Assembly: GCF_002742265.1 (NCBI RefSeq)
Contig: NZ_MDGL01000156.1
Coordinates: forward strand, 104,589 to 168,588
DNA from: Maribacter sp. 4G9
Lineage (GTDB): Bacteria > Bacteroidota > Bacteroidia > Flavobacteriales > Flavobacteriaceae
Reading direction: 5' to 3'
Length of the DNA: 64,000 nt
Shown here: piece by piece, positions 1-7,839 of the stretch
Layout: every line of letters starts with the position of its first letter
Numbering within the stretch: position 1 is the stretch's first letter
Notes under the pieces: generated by a model
Databases searched by the model: none
What the model was told of the DNA's origin: nothing
What the model saw: the letters and a program-made list of their open reading frames with translations, nothing else
Made by a program: the position numbers and the translations under genes

Positions 1-326
1 GCGACTTGGTAAGGGTGCGCATTGAGCTTCGGGCGGACCGCGATATGGAGTTCGTGCATATGAAAGATATGCGTGCGGCAGGATTTGAGCCGATCAATGT
101 GCTGTCCCGCTACAAATGGCAGGATGGATTGGGCTATTATGAAAGTACCCGGGATGCCAGCACCAATTTTTTCTTTGACTATCTGCCCAAAGGCGTTTAT
201 GTTTTTGAATATGACCTACGTGTGAATAATACAGGGAATTTCAGCAATGGCATCACCACCATACAGAGCATGTACGCCCCAGAATTTAGCAGTCATAGCG
301 AAGGAATTAGGGTTCAGGTCGATTAA
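1..326 (+). CDS. Alpha-2-macroglobulin family protein, C-terminal end (partial)
   Basis: The frame is open at the left window edge, so only the last ~108 residues are present. The tail (FFFDYLPKGVYVFEYDLRV, then a YAPEF segment before the end) is the receptor-binding-like terminal domain typical of bacterial alpha-2-macroglobulin (MG2 domain) proteins of Bacteroidetes. The family forms large periplasmic or lipid-anchored protease traps. Thioester and bait regions would lie outside the window, so whether this copy has a thioester cannot be said. The first in-frame TTG here is internal and is not a start. Confidence 0.8.
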   Translation, partial: DLVRVRIELRADRDMEFVHMKDMRAAGFEPINVLSRYKWQDGLGYYESTRDASTNFFFDYLPKGVYVFEYDLRVNNTGNFSNGITTIQSMYAPEFSSHSEGIRVQVD

Positions 327-428
327 AATTGGACGGTTCCCTCAGTCAGAAGGGTGTTTGGCTAAAGGGTGGTTTTAATTCTCATGCAATGAACATAGTT
401 TAGGGTCAAACCTTAAAACTATATCCGT

Positions 429-1157
429 ATGAAAAAGTCATTACACATCTCCGTCAAACAACCTTGTTCAGAAAATTTTGCTAACTTTAAAAGAACCGAA
501 CGAGGTGGTTTTTGCAACAGTTGCCAAAAGGAAGTCGTCGATTTTACCAAATTATCGGATTTGGAAATCGTAGAGCACTTTACAAAAGAAAATGGCAGAA
601 CCTGTGGCCGATTTAAGACCTCTCAACTCAAGAAGTATGAAATTGATTCCGTAGCTAGTATGAATATGAATATATTCCCTAAAAGTTTGGGTATCGCCAG
701 TTTCTCATTGTTGGCACTTTGCGCGACCGTTCCAGTACAATCCCAAGAAGTAGCCGAAGCAATACCAGCCATGGAAATGGTCGTTGGACGGGTAGCAAGT
801 AAAAAAGTGCTTCCCTTGGCCGATTCTTATACCGTAAAGGGCACCGTTTTGGATGAGACCGATTTACCGCTGCCAGGCGTCAATGTTGTTCTTAAAGGGA
901 CTTCCGTGGGTACTACGACCGATTATGACGGGAAATTCGAGTTTCCCATAAATCTTGAGATCAACGACGTTTTGGTATTCAGCTACATTGGTTATGACAC
1001 CAAGGAGTATAAGATTGAGGCAAGTGAAACCGATATCATCGATATTACCATAGTCTTTGATGCTACCGATATTGAACTTATGGGAGACGTGGTGGTAGGC
1101 GGAGCGTACAAATCCAAAAGAAACATTTTCCAGAAATTCTTCGCACTATTCAAGTAA
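429..1157 (+). CDS. Membrane protein: Cys-motif N-domain, one TM, carboxypeptidase-regulatory-like domain
   Basis: 242 residues. The N-terminal ~70 residues hold C13, C29, C32 and C59 (C-x2-C centre), suggesting a small cytosolic metal-binding module. A hydrophobic segment at about 86-105 follows, then a CarboxypepD_reg-like beta domain (about 135-200, GTVLDETDLPLPGVNVVLKG and later FSYIGYDTKEY), the fold that starts many SusC/TonB-dependent receptors. There is no barrel, so it is not a receptor. The stop overlaps the next ATG by one base, so it is probably co-translated with the transglutaminase-like gene. Domain calls are confident; function is unknown. Confidence 0.75.
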   Translation: MKKSLHISVKQPCSENFANFKRTERGGFCNSCQKEVVDFTKLSDLEIVEHFTKENGRTCGRFKTSQLKKYEIDSVASMNMNIFPKSLGIASFSLLALCATVPVQSQEVAEAIPAMEMVVGRVASKKVLPLADSYTVKGTVLDETDLPLPGVNVVLKGTSVGTTTDYDGKFEFPINLEINDVLVFSYIGYDTKEYKIEASETDIIDITIVFDATDIELMGDVVVGGAYKSKRNIFQKFFALFK

Positions 1158-2173
1158 TGCGACCCATGTTATTCTTTCTCCTTTTTTGCCATGCTATCAG
1201 TTTTGGACAAAGCATCGATTCAAAAGATTTCGACTTTGCCAAGGCCGATAGCATTGCGTTTTCCAAGAAAGGGAAAAGTCTTGAGAACCTGCCCTTTTTG
1301 ACCCACGAACTTACTTCCAATTTACCTACGGATATAGAAAAATTTAGGGCCATTTATACATGGGTCTGTACCAATATTGAAAATGATTACCAATCCTACC
1401 TAAAAACCCGTAAAAAAAGGAAGAAAATACAAAAGGACAGAGCGGGTTTTTTGCAATGGAACCAAAGCTTTACACCCAAGGTATTTGAAAAACTGATCTC
1501 TGAAAAGAGGACCGCTTGCACGGGGTATGCCTACCTCATCAAGGAAATGGCAAACTTGGCCGGATTCCAAAGCGAAATCGTGAACGGATATGGCAGAACG
1601 CCCACCTTGCTTTTAGAGGAAAATGACCCGCCCAACCATTCCTGGAATACGGTAAAACTGGATGGTCAATGGTATTTATGCGATGCCACTTGGTCCGCAG
1701 GAAAGATCATGATCGATGACACGGGACCCAGATTCGAAGCGGACTATGATGATGTCTACTTCTTACCAGAGCCAAATTTGTTTGCAAAGAACCACTATCC
1801 GTTGGAACCTGAAATGTCGCTTTTGGAAAGCATACCCAGTATACAGGATTTTAGGATGGGACCGGTAGTCTATAAGTGGGCATTTACCCATGGCATTGTT
1901 CCAGAAAATCCACAAAATATGAACGTGGAAGCCGTACGGAATGAAAAGGTTGCCTTTGAATTGAAGCTAACCCATCAAACGGATATCAATAAGTTTAAGG
2001 TTACGTTGAACAAAGGAGGCAAGGATCTGGAAGTTATGCCCAAAATAACCCTCCTAGAACCCCAAAGGATTCGTTTGGAATTTGTTTTTAATGGAACAGG
2101 ATTGTACGATACCCATATTAGATATGGAGAAGAAATCATCACTACCTATGTGGTAAAGGTGTACAGAAACTAG
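1157..2173 (+). CDS. Secreted transglutaminase-like (cysteine protease fold) protein
   Basis: 338 residues with a signal peptide at 1-18 (hydrophobic MLFFLLFCHAISFG). The transglutaminase-core triad is visible: Cys121 in RTACTGYAYL, His161 in NHSWNTVKLDGQWY, and Asp176 in LCDATWS. This arrangement resembles the kyphoscoliosis-peptidase/TgpA-like group found in bacterial periplasms. The C-terminal ~130 residues look like a beta domain. The start overlaps the previous stop (TAATG), so the two form an operon. Its stop shares four bases with the stop of the convergent response regulator gene. Substrate is unknown. Confidence 0.85.
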   Translation: MRPMLFFLLFCHAISFGQSIDSKDFDFAKADSIAFSKKGKSLENLPFLTHELTSNLPTDIEKFRAIYTWVCTNIENDYQSYLKTRKKRKKIQKDRAGFLQWNQSFTPKVFEKLISEKRTACTGYAYLIKEMANLAGFQSEIVNGYGRTPTLLLEENDPPNHSWNTVKLDGQWYLCDATWSAGKIMIDDTGPRFEADYDDVYFLPEPNLFAKNHYPLEPEMSLLESIPSIQDFRMGPVVYKWAFTHGIVPENPQNMNVEAVRNEKVAFELKLTHQTDINKFKVTLNKGGKDLEVMPKITLLEPQRIRLEFVFNGTGLYDTHIRYGEEIITTYVVKVYRN

Positions 2174-2901
2174 AGGCTCATTTTATCCTTAAAAAGGTAG
2201 GATTGCCTTCTGGAAACCTCTACTTCTTCCCCGTTCATCATGGTGAGTTTCAGTTTCCCATTGAACCAGGGCACTACATTGGCAATAAAATTGGTGTTGA
2301 TGACCTGTTGCCTGTTGGCCCTGAAAAAATACCTTTCCGGTAGTTTCTCCTCCACTTGGTTCAAGGACTTGTACAACAGGGGCTTTTCATCTTGGAAAAA
2401 GACCCGGGTATAATTGCCCACAATCTCAAAATGGGAAATATCCCCCACTTTTATAAGCCAGCATTTCTCGCCGTCCTTAATAAAAATCTGACTATTACCG
2501 GTCAATCGTTCTGTGTTTTCCTTTGTAGCCTCCCTATTCTTGCTTAGTTTTTCCTCCACTTTTTCTATCGCCTGTGCAAAGCGCCTTTCATTGATGGGCT
2601 TTAGCAAATAATCCAAGGCATTATACTCAAAGGACTTTATGGCATATTCATCAAAAGCAGTGGTAAATATCGTAATGGGAACTTCGTCCAACATTTCCAA
2701 AAGTTCAAAACCGTCCTTTTCGGGCATATTGATGTCCAAGAAAAGTAAATCGGGATTGTGCTCGTTTATTAGGGCAAAACCATCATCTACATTCTCGGCT
2801 TCGGCAATGATCTCAATTTGGGAATATGCCTTAATAAGTTCTTTCAGCTCATTACGGGCTAAACGGGAATCCTCTACTATAACAGTTCTAATTTGGCTCA
2901 T
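2170..2901 (-). CDS. LytTR-family response regulator
   Basis: 243 residues. REC domain 1-115 with acidic pair Glu10/Asp11, phospho-acceptor Asp56 in LFLDINMP, and a conserved Lys in DYLLKP. A LytTR DNA-binding domain occupies about 140-243 (the FIKDGEKCWLI and NRQQVIN segments). Its ATG overlaps the stop of the upstream sensor kinase gene by four bases, so the kinase and regulator are translated as a pair. Family members bind direct repeats upstream of cell-envelope genes. The target here is unknown, but a dyad upstream of the kinase gene is a candidate for autoregulation. Confidence 0.93.
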   Translation of the reverse strand: MSQIRTVIVEDSRLARNELKELIKAYSQIEIIAEAENVDDGFALINEHNPDLLFLDINMPEKDGFELLEMLDEVPITIFTTAFDEYAIKSFEYNALDYLLKPINERRFAQAIEKVEEKLSKNREATKENTERLTGNSQIFIKDGEKCWLIKVGDISHFEIVGNYTRVFFQDEKPLLYKSLNQVEEKLPERYFFRANRQQVINTNFIANVVPWFNGKLKLTMMNGEEVEVSRRQSYLFKDKMSL

Positions 2902-3968
2902 GACAAGGGTATATTTATGGTTGCCATTACTTCGTTATCGATTTCCACAATATCAAAACGGGCTTGGTTTCCATACAATAGACGTAACCTTTGCTTGATA
3001 TTCTGGAGTCCCAATTGTGTAGAATCTTCCGCAATTTGCAAGGTTCCCGTATTTAGGACCTTTATAATCAAATCCTGATTCTCAATGGCAGTAACGAGTT
3101 TTATGGTCCCACCCGCTTTGAGTTTGGATATACCATGTTTGGTGGCATTTTCGACCAACAACTGAATAATCATGGGCGGTATCTTAATTTCCAACGTTTC
3201 ACTTTGGACCTCCTTTAAAAATTGTAGCCTATCCTCAAATTGAATCTTGGATAGTGCTATATAGTTATCCACCATTTCCAACTCTTCTACAAGTTTGATC
3301 GAGTTGATATTGTTCTTGGTAAGGGAGTATCGAAGCATTTCTGAAAGCTTTGTCAGCATATCCCTTGACTTCTCAACATCCTCCAACATCAGCCCACGGA
3401 TATTATTCAGGCTATTGAACATAAAATGTGGGTTGATCTGTCCTTTTAAAGTGTTCAATTGGGCCTGTCTAAGGCTGGCATTGAGTTCGGCGCGTTCCAC
3501 CCTATTTGCGTTGAGCTTTGCTGCAATCTTTACGGATAAATAAAAAATGGTCCAGCCAAAAATCGTTATAAAGGAATTGATCAACATCAATCCCAAACCA
3601 AATTCCTTGTACATTTCCGGCACTTTTACATCCTCTTCCCCAAATTTCCCCATGTAATATCCCGCACCATAGGACAAACCAAAGTAGATCAAGGCCGTTA
3701 CAGAAATTCCAACTAGGATCTTAACGATTTGGCCGGACTCGAACGAGTCAAAATTTATGATTCCCTTTAAAAAATATCTAAGAAGACTTGTAGTAAAAAC
3801 ACCTATCAAAAAAGTGGACAAAAGACCATACTTAAAAGTGTATGATGCCTTATATCCATCGGCGTCAGGTGTAAAGGCATAGGCAATGAACACCAATCCT
3901 CCCCAGGACATGATTTGGACCAACCAAAAGGATAATGCCCATCTATGCTTTTTAATGAAGGTTGCCAT
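2898..3968 (-). CDS. LytS/YpdA-type membrane sensor histidine kinase
   Basis: 356 residues. Four predicted membrane segments lie in the first ~150 residues (about 13-32, 46-65, 83-105, 126-147), followed by a short coiled coil and a His_kinase domain. The phospho-acceptor is His181 in QINPHFMFNSLNNIR. The N-box is LVENATKHGI (Asn274), and G-box remnants are NTG (306-308) and GLQNIKQRL (320-328). It is the upstream half of the pair with the LytTR regulator (ATGA overlap). There is no separate periplasmic sensor domain, so the ligand is presumably sensed in or at the membrane. Confidence 0.93.
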   Translation of the reverse strand: MATFIKKHRWALSFWLVQIMSWGGLVFIAYAFTPDADGYKASYTFKYGLLSTFLIGVFTTSLLRYFLKGIINFDSFESGQIVKILVGISVTALIYFGLSYGAGYYMGKFGEEDVKVPEMYKEFGLGLMLINSFITIFGWTIFYLSVKIAAKLNANRVERAELNASLRQAQLNTLKGQINPHFMFNSLNNIRGLMLEDVEKSRDMLTKLSEMLRYSLTKNNINSIKLVEELEMVDNYIALSKIQFEDRLQFLKEVQSETLEIKIPPMIIQLLVENATKHGISKLKAGGTIKLVTAIENQDLIIKVLNTGTLQIAEDSTQLGLQNIKQRLRLLYGNQARFDIVEIDNEVMATINIPLS

Positions 3969-3984
3969 TTTTATCGTTTACGGG

Positions 3985-4037
3985 TAAATATAGGGGAACG
4001 AAAGATTTTAGTTTCTGAAAAAAATCGAAACTAAAAT
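3985..4037 (-). promoter_or_regulatory. Putative promoter -7 box with upstream dyad before the LytS/LytTR operon
   Basis: On the minus strand a TATATTTA box (3992-3985) approximates the Bacteroidetes -7 consensus TAnnTTTG, 17 bp upstream of the kinase ATG. Just upstream is a perfect 11-bp inverted repeat, ATTTTAGTTTC at 4005-4015 and GAAACTAAAAT at 4027-4037 with an 11-base spacer. It covers the -20 to -50 zone, where an operator would sit. The dyad is seen directly; its role is inferred. Confidence 0.4.
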
Positions 4038-4192
4038 AATATTTGAATTACCAAAACCATAATGAACTTTATAATTGCTATCATTGGTGTATTCTTTTAT
4101 AGGTATAAAAATAGAATTCGTGTTTTACAATTTAAACCGATTTATGAAGAGCGGTAAAATTGTTTTGTTGAGTGGTTTCCCAAATGCCAAAA

Positions 4193-4522
4193 TTAGTTTT
4201 TCGCCACGTTACAGTTGGAAAATGTTAGTTGTTGGCCTCCTTCAAAATCGATGATAATGAATGCATTATTACAGAATCCCTTCTTTTCAAAATCCTCTAA
4301 CAAGACCGCTGTAAGGGTATCAAAATCATAATCAGGGCAATCACCGGCCAAAAACTCATAGCGTGCACCGGAACTATTGGGGCTATCCTTGGAAAACGTA
4401 ATTCCAAAACTTGATAAGCTCAACTCCACGTTGGAACAATTACTTTGCTTTTGTATACTGGCCTTTAACCCATCGATATCCTTATGGTTCCCTGAACAAG
4501 ATGTAAGGACTATCATAATCAC
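4193..4522 (-). CDS. Small putative lipoprotein, signal peptide apparently interrupted by an in-frame stop
   Basis: The open frame begins with GTG (4522) or ATG (4516) and reads MIVLTSCSGN, a lipobox (LTSC) with almost no n-region. Reading further upstream in the same frame gives ATG at 4552 and the codons M-K-N-F-L-K-G-L-S then TAA (4525-4523). That is exactly the basic n-region a lipoprotein signal needs. The gene therefore looks like a lipoprotein of ~119 codons with a nonsense codon at position 10. The stop lies at the tip of a perfect inverted repeat. The mature part (C-rich: CPDYDFD, GFCNNA, SNCN) is unrecognised. It follows the small membrane protein gene by 28 bp. It may be a young pseudogene or may start internally. 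Confidence 0.55.
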   Translation of the reverse strand: MIMIVLTSCSGNHKDIDGLKASIQKQSNCSNVELSLSSFGITFSKDSPNSSGARYEFLAGDCPDYDFDTLTAVLLEDFEKKGFCNNAFIIIDFEGGQQLTFSNCNVAKN

Positions 4523-4536
4523 TTATGATAGTCCTT
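4505..4536. repeat. Perfect 14-bp inverted repeat with 4-base loop inside the lipoprotein gene start
   Basis: AAGGACTATCATAA (4505-4518), loop TCAC, TTATGATAGTCCTT (4523-4536). Every base of the arms pairs. It spans the signal-peptide codons and contains the in-frame TAA. There is no T-run on the minus strand after it, so it is a poor terminator for the upstream gene. Confidence 0.85.
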
Positions 4537-4579
4537 TTAAAAAATTTTTCATAGGTACTGCTTTAATGTTCTTTTTGGA

Positions 4580-4777
4580 TTAACCTATGACACTTTCGGT
4601 TTCCTTTTTCACGTTTCCCTTATTCAATAGGGACACTCCCATGAGGGTTAAACCGGCGTATAAAGGAAAAAAGTAGTTTATCAAGTTTAAATCCCTTAAG
4701 GCCCCTATCAAGGATACCAATACGGTTATAGTTCCAATAGCTAATACAGTTACTTTTGTTTTGTCGATTGTTTTCAT
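4580..4777 (-). CDS. Small two-helix membrane protein, unknown
   Basis: 65 residues. A short basic N-terminus (MKTIDKTK) is followed by two hydrophobic segments (about 8-26 and 33-52) and a charged tail. No known family was recognised. It reads in the same direction as, and ends 28 bp before, the upstream ATG of the interrupted lipoprotein, so the two are probably one transcript. Confidence 0.6.
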   Translation of the reverse strand: MKTIDKTKVTVLAIGTITVLVSLIGALRDLNLINYFFPLYAGLTLMGVSLLNKGNVKKETESVIG

Positions 4778-5119
4778 GTGTTTGTTTGTTTTTTGAATTG
4801 TTACATGTAGCCTTTGATAATTAAAATAATCCTTGTTTTGAATTATTAAGGATTATTTTAAATATGTCGGTTTCATGATGTTGTTTTTTAATTGTTAGTA
4901 ATACGATGTAAAACTAGGGAGCTATTTGGAGGAAACTAAAAGGTTTATGACGAACGGTAGAAAGACATGACCGAACGGAAGTTTTTCCTAACTAAATTGT
5001 AATGTATTGATAATCAATTTTTTATATTGATTTTTTTCAAATAAAACCTATGCTAAAAGCCCTTAGCATGGGGTCTGGCAGGGAAAATAGGGGTATTTGG
5101 AAAAGTGCTTTTAAGAAGG
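4778..5119. other. 342-bp gene-free stretch with two inverted repeats
   Basis: No convincing gene was seen. It holds a perfect 13-bp inverted repeat (TAAAATAATCCTT at 4822-4834, AAGGATTATTTTA at 4848-4860) upstream of the small membrane protein. A 7-bp stem (ATGCTAA/TTAGCAT, 5049-5068) lies about 50 bp beyond the end of the DUF4136 gene. The second, followed on the minus strand by GGTTTTATTT, could be a weak terminator for that gene. The first is AT-rich and more like a regulatory or cruciform site. Confidence 0.4.
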
Positions 5120-5647
5120 TTATTTCCTAGTTTTGGGCGGGTATCTTTCAAATATTTTAGCAACCAGTTCTTGCATTTTTTCTTCTTTTATGGTGGGTGG
5201 GGCACCCTCTTTATATGGCTGTGTACCTATGGCCTGCCAAACCAATACATCCTTTCTGGCATCGATGAAGTTAATTTCAATTTCCCGAGTAAGATTGGGA
5301 CTCCCAACAGGAATCCCCACGGATACACCACCACCAAGGCCCCCATTGCCACCACCAAGTCCAACGCCAATGGTTTTACCTGATTGGCCTTCAAAAATCA
5401 AGCTTTTTACATCTATTAGGATGTCTGGTTCTTCAGAAAATTTTAAGCCCTTGGATTGGAGTGTTATATCCATGGCCCTAAAGAAGCGTTTTTCGTCCAG
5501 TTCTGGAATACCGGTCTGCATATCCCCAAAATAATTATAGGTGTTATAGCCGGAAAAATCCGATTCCCGCTCAAAATCATAGTTAACTTTTATTGTGCTG
5601 CACGATACAAAAAGTACCATCAGCACTAGTATATTTAAATATTTCAT
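5120..5647 (-). CDS. DUF4136 lipoprotein
   Basis: 175 residues. SPII signal with lipobox FVSC and lipidated Cys16. The body matches the DUF4136 pattern: an N-terminal DF-x-Y-x-TYNYF region, a Gly-rich VGLGGG...GGGVSVGI linker near the middle, and an EIEINFIDARKDVLVWQAIG segment near the C-terminus. DUF4136 proteins are outer-membrane-directed lipoproteins of unknown role, common in Bacteroidetes. It is transcribed alone. Confidence 0.85.
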   Translation of the reverse strand: MKYLNILVLMVLFVSCSTIKVNYDFERESDFSGYNTYNYFGDMQTGIPELDEKRFFRAMDITLQSKGLKFSEEPDILIDVKSLIFEGQSGKTIGVGLGGGNGGLGGGVSVGIPVGSPNLTREIEINFIDARKDVLVWQAIGTQPYKEGAPPTIKEEKMQELVAKIFERYPPKTRK

Positions 5648-5768
5648 CCTGAATATTTTACTCGATAATCGAGATTTGAATGCTCCGAAACTTACCTCTC
5701 ATTCAAACTTTTGTTCCCTTGAATGCTTTGTGTGCTTGCTTCGAAGTTACCTTAAGATAGTAAAAAAA

Positions 5769-6479
5769 TCAATCCTCCTCTTTCTTGTCCACACTTTTTG
5801 TAAGCGCAGAGGAAATAATTCCGGTTGGAATCGCCACGATACCCAAACCGATCATCAGAATAAAAAAAGTAAAGATCCTACCACCTACCGTTATTGGGTA
5901 CACATCCCCATAACCAACCGTAGTAAGTGTTATGATGGCCCACCACAGGCTATCAAAAACCGAAGAAAAATGCTCTGGCTGGGCCTGATTCTCAAAATAA
6001 TAGATTCCCACCGCGGAAAAGTAGATCAAGATAAGCGTAACAAACAGAAATAGTAAAATTTCCTCCTTGGCCAGTACAATAGCCCTGGTGAAATGTTTTA
6101 TGGCCCTATTATAGCGCATTAATTTTAGCATTCTGAACAGGCGAAGGAACCTCAAAGCCCTTAATGACCTAAGGTCGACACCTAGGGCAAGGTAAAAAGG
6201 CAAAATTGCCAAGAAATCTATAATGCCAAAAAAGCTGAAAATGAACTTGGTTTTTTTATCGGCTACATAAATACGTAACAGATATTCCAAAGTGAAGACT
6301 ATCACACAGAAAATCTCGATGCCCCGTAGTAAACTCCTCGTTTTGGGCTCCAAATCAGGAACGGTCTCAAAGGAAAAGGAGACAATGGAAACAAAGATTA
6401 AAATTTGGATGAAGTAGCCGAAAAACCGACTCTTTGGATTATCATTCAACTCAACAATATTTTTTAGATACTGTTTCAT
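5769..6479 (-). CDS. Voltage-gated-type potassium channel (six-TM ion transporter)
   Basis: 236 residues, the size of a bare KvAP/Kch-like subunit. S1-S3 lie within about 20-100. The S4 helix, about 104-122, carries Arg/Lys at every third position (LRSLRALRFLRLFRMLKLMR). The pore helix and selectivity filter TTVGYGD (186-192) precede S6 (about 203-225). The short charged tail (KSVDKKEED) leaves no RCK or cyclic-nucleotide domain. It assembles as a tetramer in the inner membrane and conducts K+. It is monocistronic, with obgE downstream on the far side. Confidence 0.93.
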   Translation of the reverse strand: MKQYLKNIVELNDNPKSRFFGYFIQILIFVSIVSFSFETVPDLEPKTRSLLRGIEIFCVIVFTLEYLLRIYVADKKTKFIFSFFGIIDFLAILPFYLALGVDLRSLRALRFLRLFRMLKLMRYNRAIKHFTRAIVLAKEEILLFLFVTLILIYFSAVGIYYFENQAQPEHFSSVFDSLWWAIITLTTVGYGDVYPITVGGRIFTFFILMIGLGIVAIPTGIISSALTKSVDKKEED

Positions 6480-6578
6480 CTTTGAAAATTTATTGTTTAT
6501 TAAGCATCAGATGTAATTCTTCGACAATAATTCTGGTAGAAATCAACAGAAATTGGCTCATTTCAACAAATAAATGTT

Positions 6579-7580
6579 TTAATCGTTCAACATTTGCCAA
6601 AGCTTGTCCTTGAGTTCCGTGATGCCCATTTGTGCTACGGAGGATATAAACATGTAAGGGGTTCCCTTGAAATCCACATCCAATTCCTGTTTCATTTCGT
6701 CCATCAATTCGGCATCCAACATGTCACATTTTGAAATGGCGATGAGTCGTTCCTTGTGCAACATTTCTGGATTATATCTTCTTAGTTCATCCAATAAAAT
6801 GGCATACTCCTGACTGATGTCCTTGCTATCGGCAGGAATCAAAAATAATAAGGTAGCATTTCGTTCTATATGTCGTAAGAAATAATGTCCCAGACCCTTT
6901 CCCTCGGCGGCACCTTCTATGATACCCGGAATATCTGCCATGACGAAACTTTGAAAATCCCGGTATTCCACGATTCCCAAATTGGGTTTAAGCGTGGTGA
7001 ACTCATAATCGGCGATTTTGGGCTTTGCCGAAGTTATCACGGAAAGTAAAGTGGATTTTCCCGCGTTTGGAAAACCTACCAGCCCCACATCCGCCAGAAT
7101 CTTCAGTTCCAAAAGAAAATACCCCTCCTGCCCGGCAATCCCTGGCTGGGCATATCTAGGCGTTTGGTTGGTGGATGTCTTAAAATGCCAGTTTCCGAGT
7201 CCGCCCATACCGCCTTCCAAGGCAATTTTCTCCTCGCCATGTTCCGTTATCTCGAAGAGAACCTCATCGGTATCAGGGTCCTTTACCACAGTCCCCAGGG
7301 GTACGTCCAAATATACATCTGCACCATCTGCACCGGTACTTCTGTTTTTGCTCCCATGCTCCCCATGACCGGCCTTAAAATGTTTTTTGAATTTGAAATT
7401 CACCAAGGTCCAAAGATTCTCGTTACCCCTGATGATGACATGACCTCCACGTCCACCGTCCCCTCCATCCGGACCTCCTTTGGCCACATATTTCTCGCGA
7501 TGAAGGTGCATGGATCCCTTACCTCCGTTGCCTGATGCCAAGTGCACTTTTACATAGTCTACAAAATTACCTTCGGTCAT
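6579..7580 (-). CDS. obgE: GTPase ObgE/CgtA
   Basis: 333 residues. The Gly-rich Obg fold (1-158) is followed by a G domain: G1 GFPNAGKST (169-177), G3 DIPG (216-219), G4 SKCD (283-286, Ser in place of the usual Asn). There is no C-terminal OCT domain, normal for this phylum. It is an essential GTPase that binds the large ribosomal subunit in assembly and the stress response. It is the downstream member of the hpt-adk / small protein / obgE set, but has its own promoter-like sequence. Confidence 0.97.
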   Translation of the reverse strand: MTEGNFVDYVKVHLASGNGGKGSMHLHREKYVAKGGPDGGDGGRGGHVIIRGNENLWTLVNFKFKKHFKAGHGEHGSKNRSTGADGADVYLDVPLGTVVKDPDTDEVLFEITEHGEEKIALEGGMGGLGNWHFKTSTNQTPRYAQPGIAGQEGYFLLELKILADVGLVGFPNAGKSTLLSVITSAKPKIADYEFTTLKPNLGIVEYRDFQSFVMADIPGIIEGAAEGKGLGHYFLRHIERNATLLFLIPADSKDISQEYAILLDELRRYNPEMLHKERLIAISKCDMLDAELMDEMKQELDVDFKGTPYMFISSVAQMGITELKDKLWQMLND

Positions 7581-7607
7581 CTTAAATGGATTAATTTAAA
7601 TTGAGTA

Positions 7608-7642
7608 CAAAGCTACACAATTAAGAAGGAAGGAAGGACAAA
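7608..7642 (-). promoter_or_regulatory. obgE promoter, Bacteroidetes type
   Basis: Minus strand: TTTG (7642-7639), 23 bases, then TAGCTTTG (7615-7608), a full match to the -7 consensus TAnnTTTG, 28 bp upstream of the obgE ATG. The spacer is at the long end of the accepted range. An AAGG microsatellite lies between the boxes. Confidence 0.5.
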
Positions 7643-7647
7643 GGATT

Positions 7648-7785
7648 TTATGACAAAGGATCATAAAAATAAAACAGATATACCAAATAGCCTATAGCAA
7701 TAAGTATCATTGCAAGCATGGAACCGCAACCAATAAAAAAACAGCTTTTGAGCGCGTCTTTTGGTCTTATGACCTCCTCTGCCAT
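7648..7785 (-). CDS. 45-residue single-pass membrane protein between hpt-adk and obgE
   Basis: ATG at 7785, TAA at 7650-7648. The product begins MAEEVIRPKDALKSC, then has one long hydrophobic helix (about 16-41, rich in Ile, Leu, Tyr, Phe) and ends YDPLS. It has an acidic/basic N-terminus, a typical membrane-spanning stretch, and sits in the only sizeable gap between two conserved genes on the same strand. A real coding gene is likely although nothing is known of it. The frame runs uninterrupted from the ATG and no other gene covers it. Confidence 0.6.
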   Translation of the reverse strand: MAEEVIRPKDALKSCFFIGCGSMLAMILIAIGYLVYLFYFYDPLS

Positions 7786-7839
7786 TTGGTATCTATTTTT
7801 ATTCCCGATTTAATCGAGAGAAATCCTAAAAAATGGTCG

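Noticed and set aside
4505..4536. Terminator for the small membrane protein gene
   Set aside because: The hairpin is not followed by Ts on the minus strand and overlaps the next gene's start.
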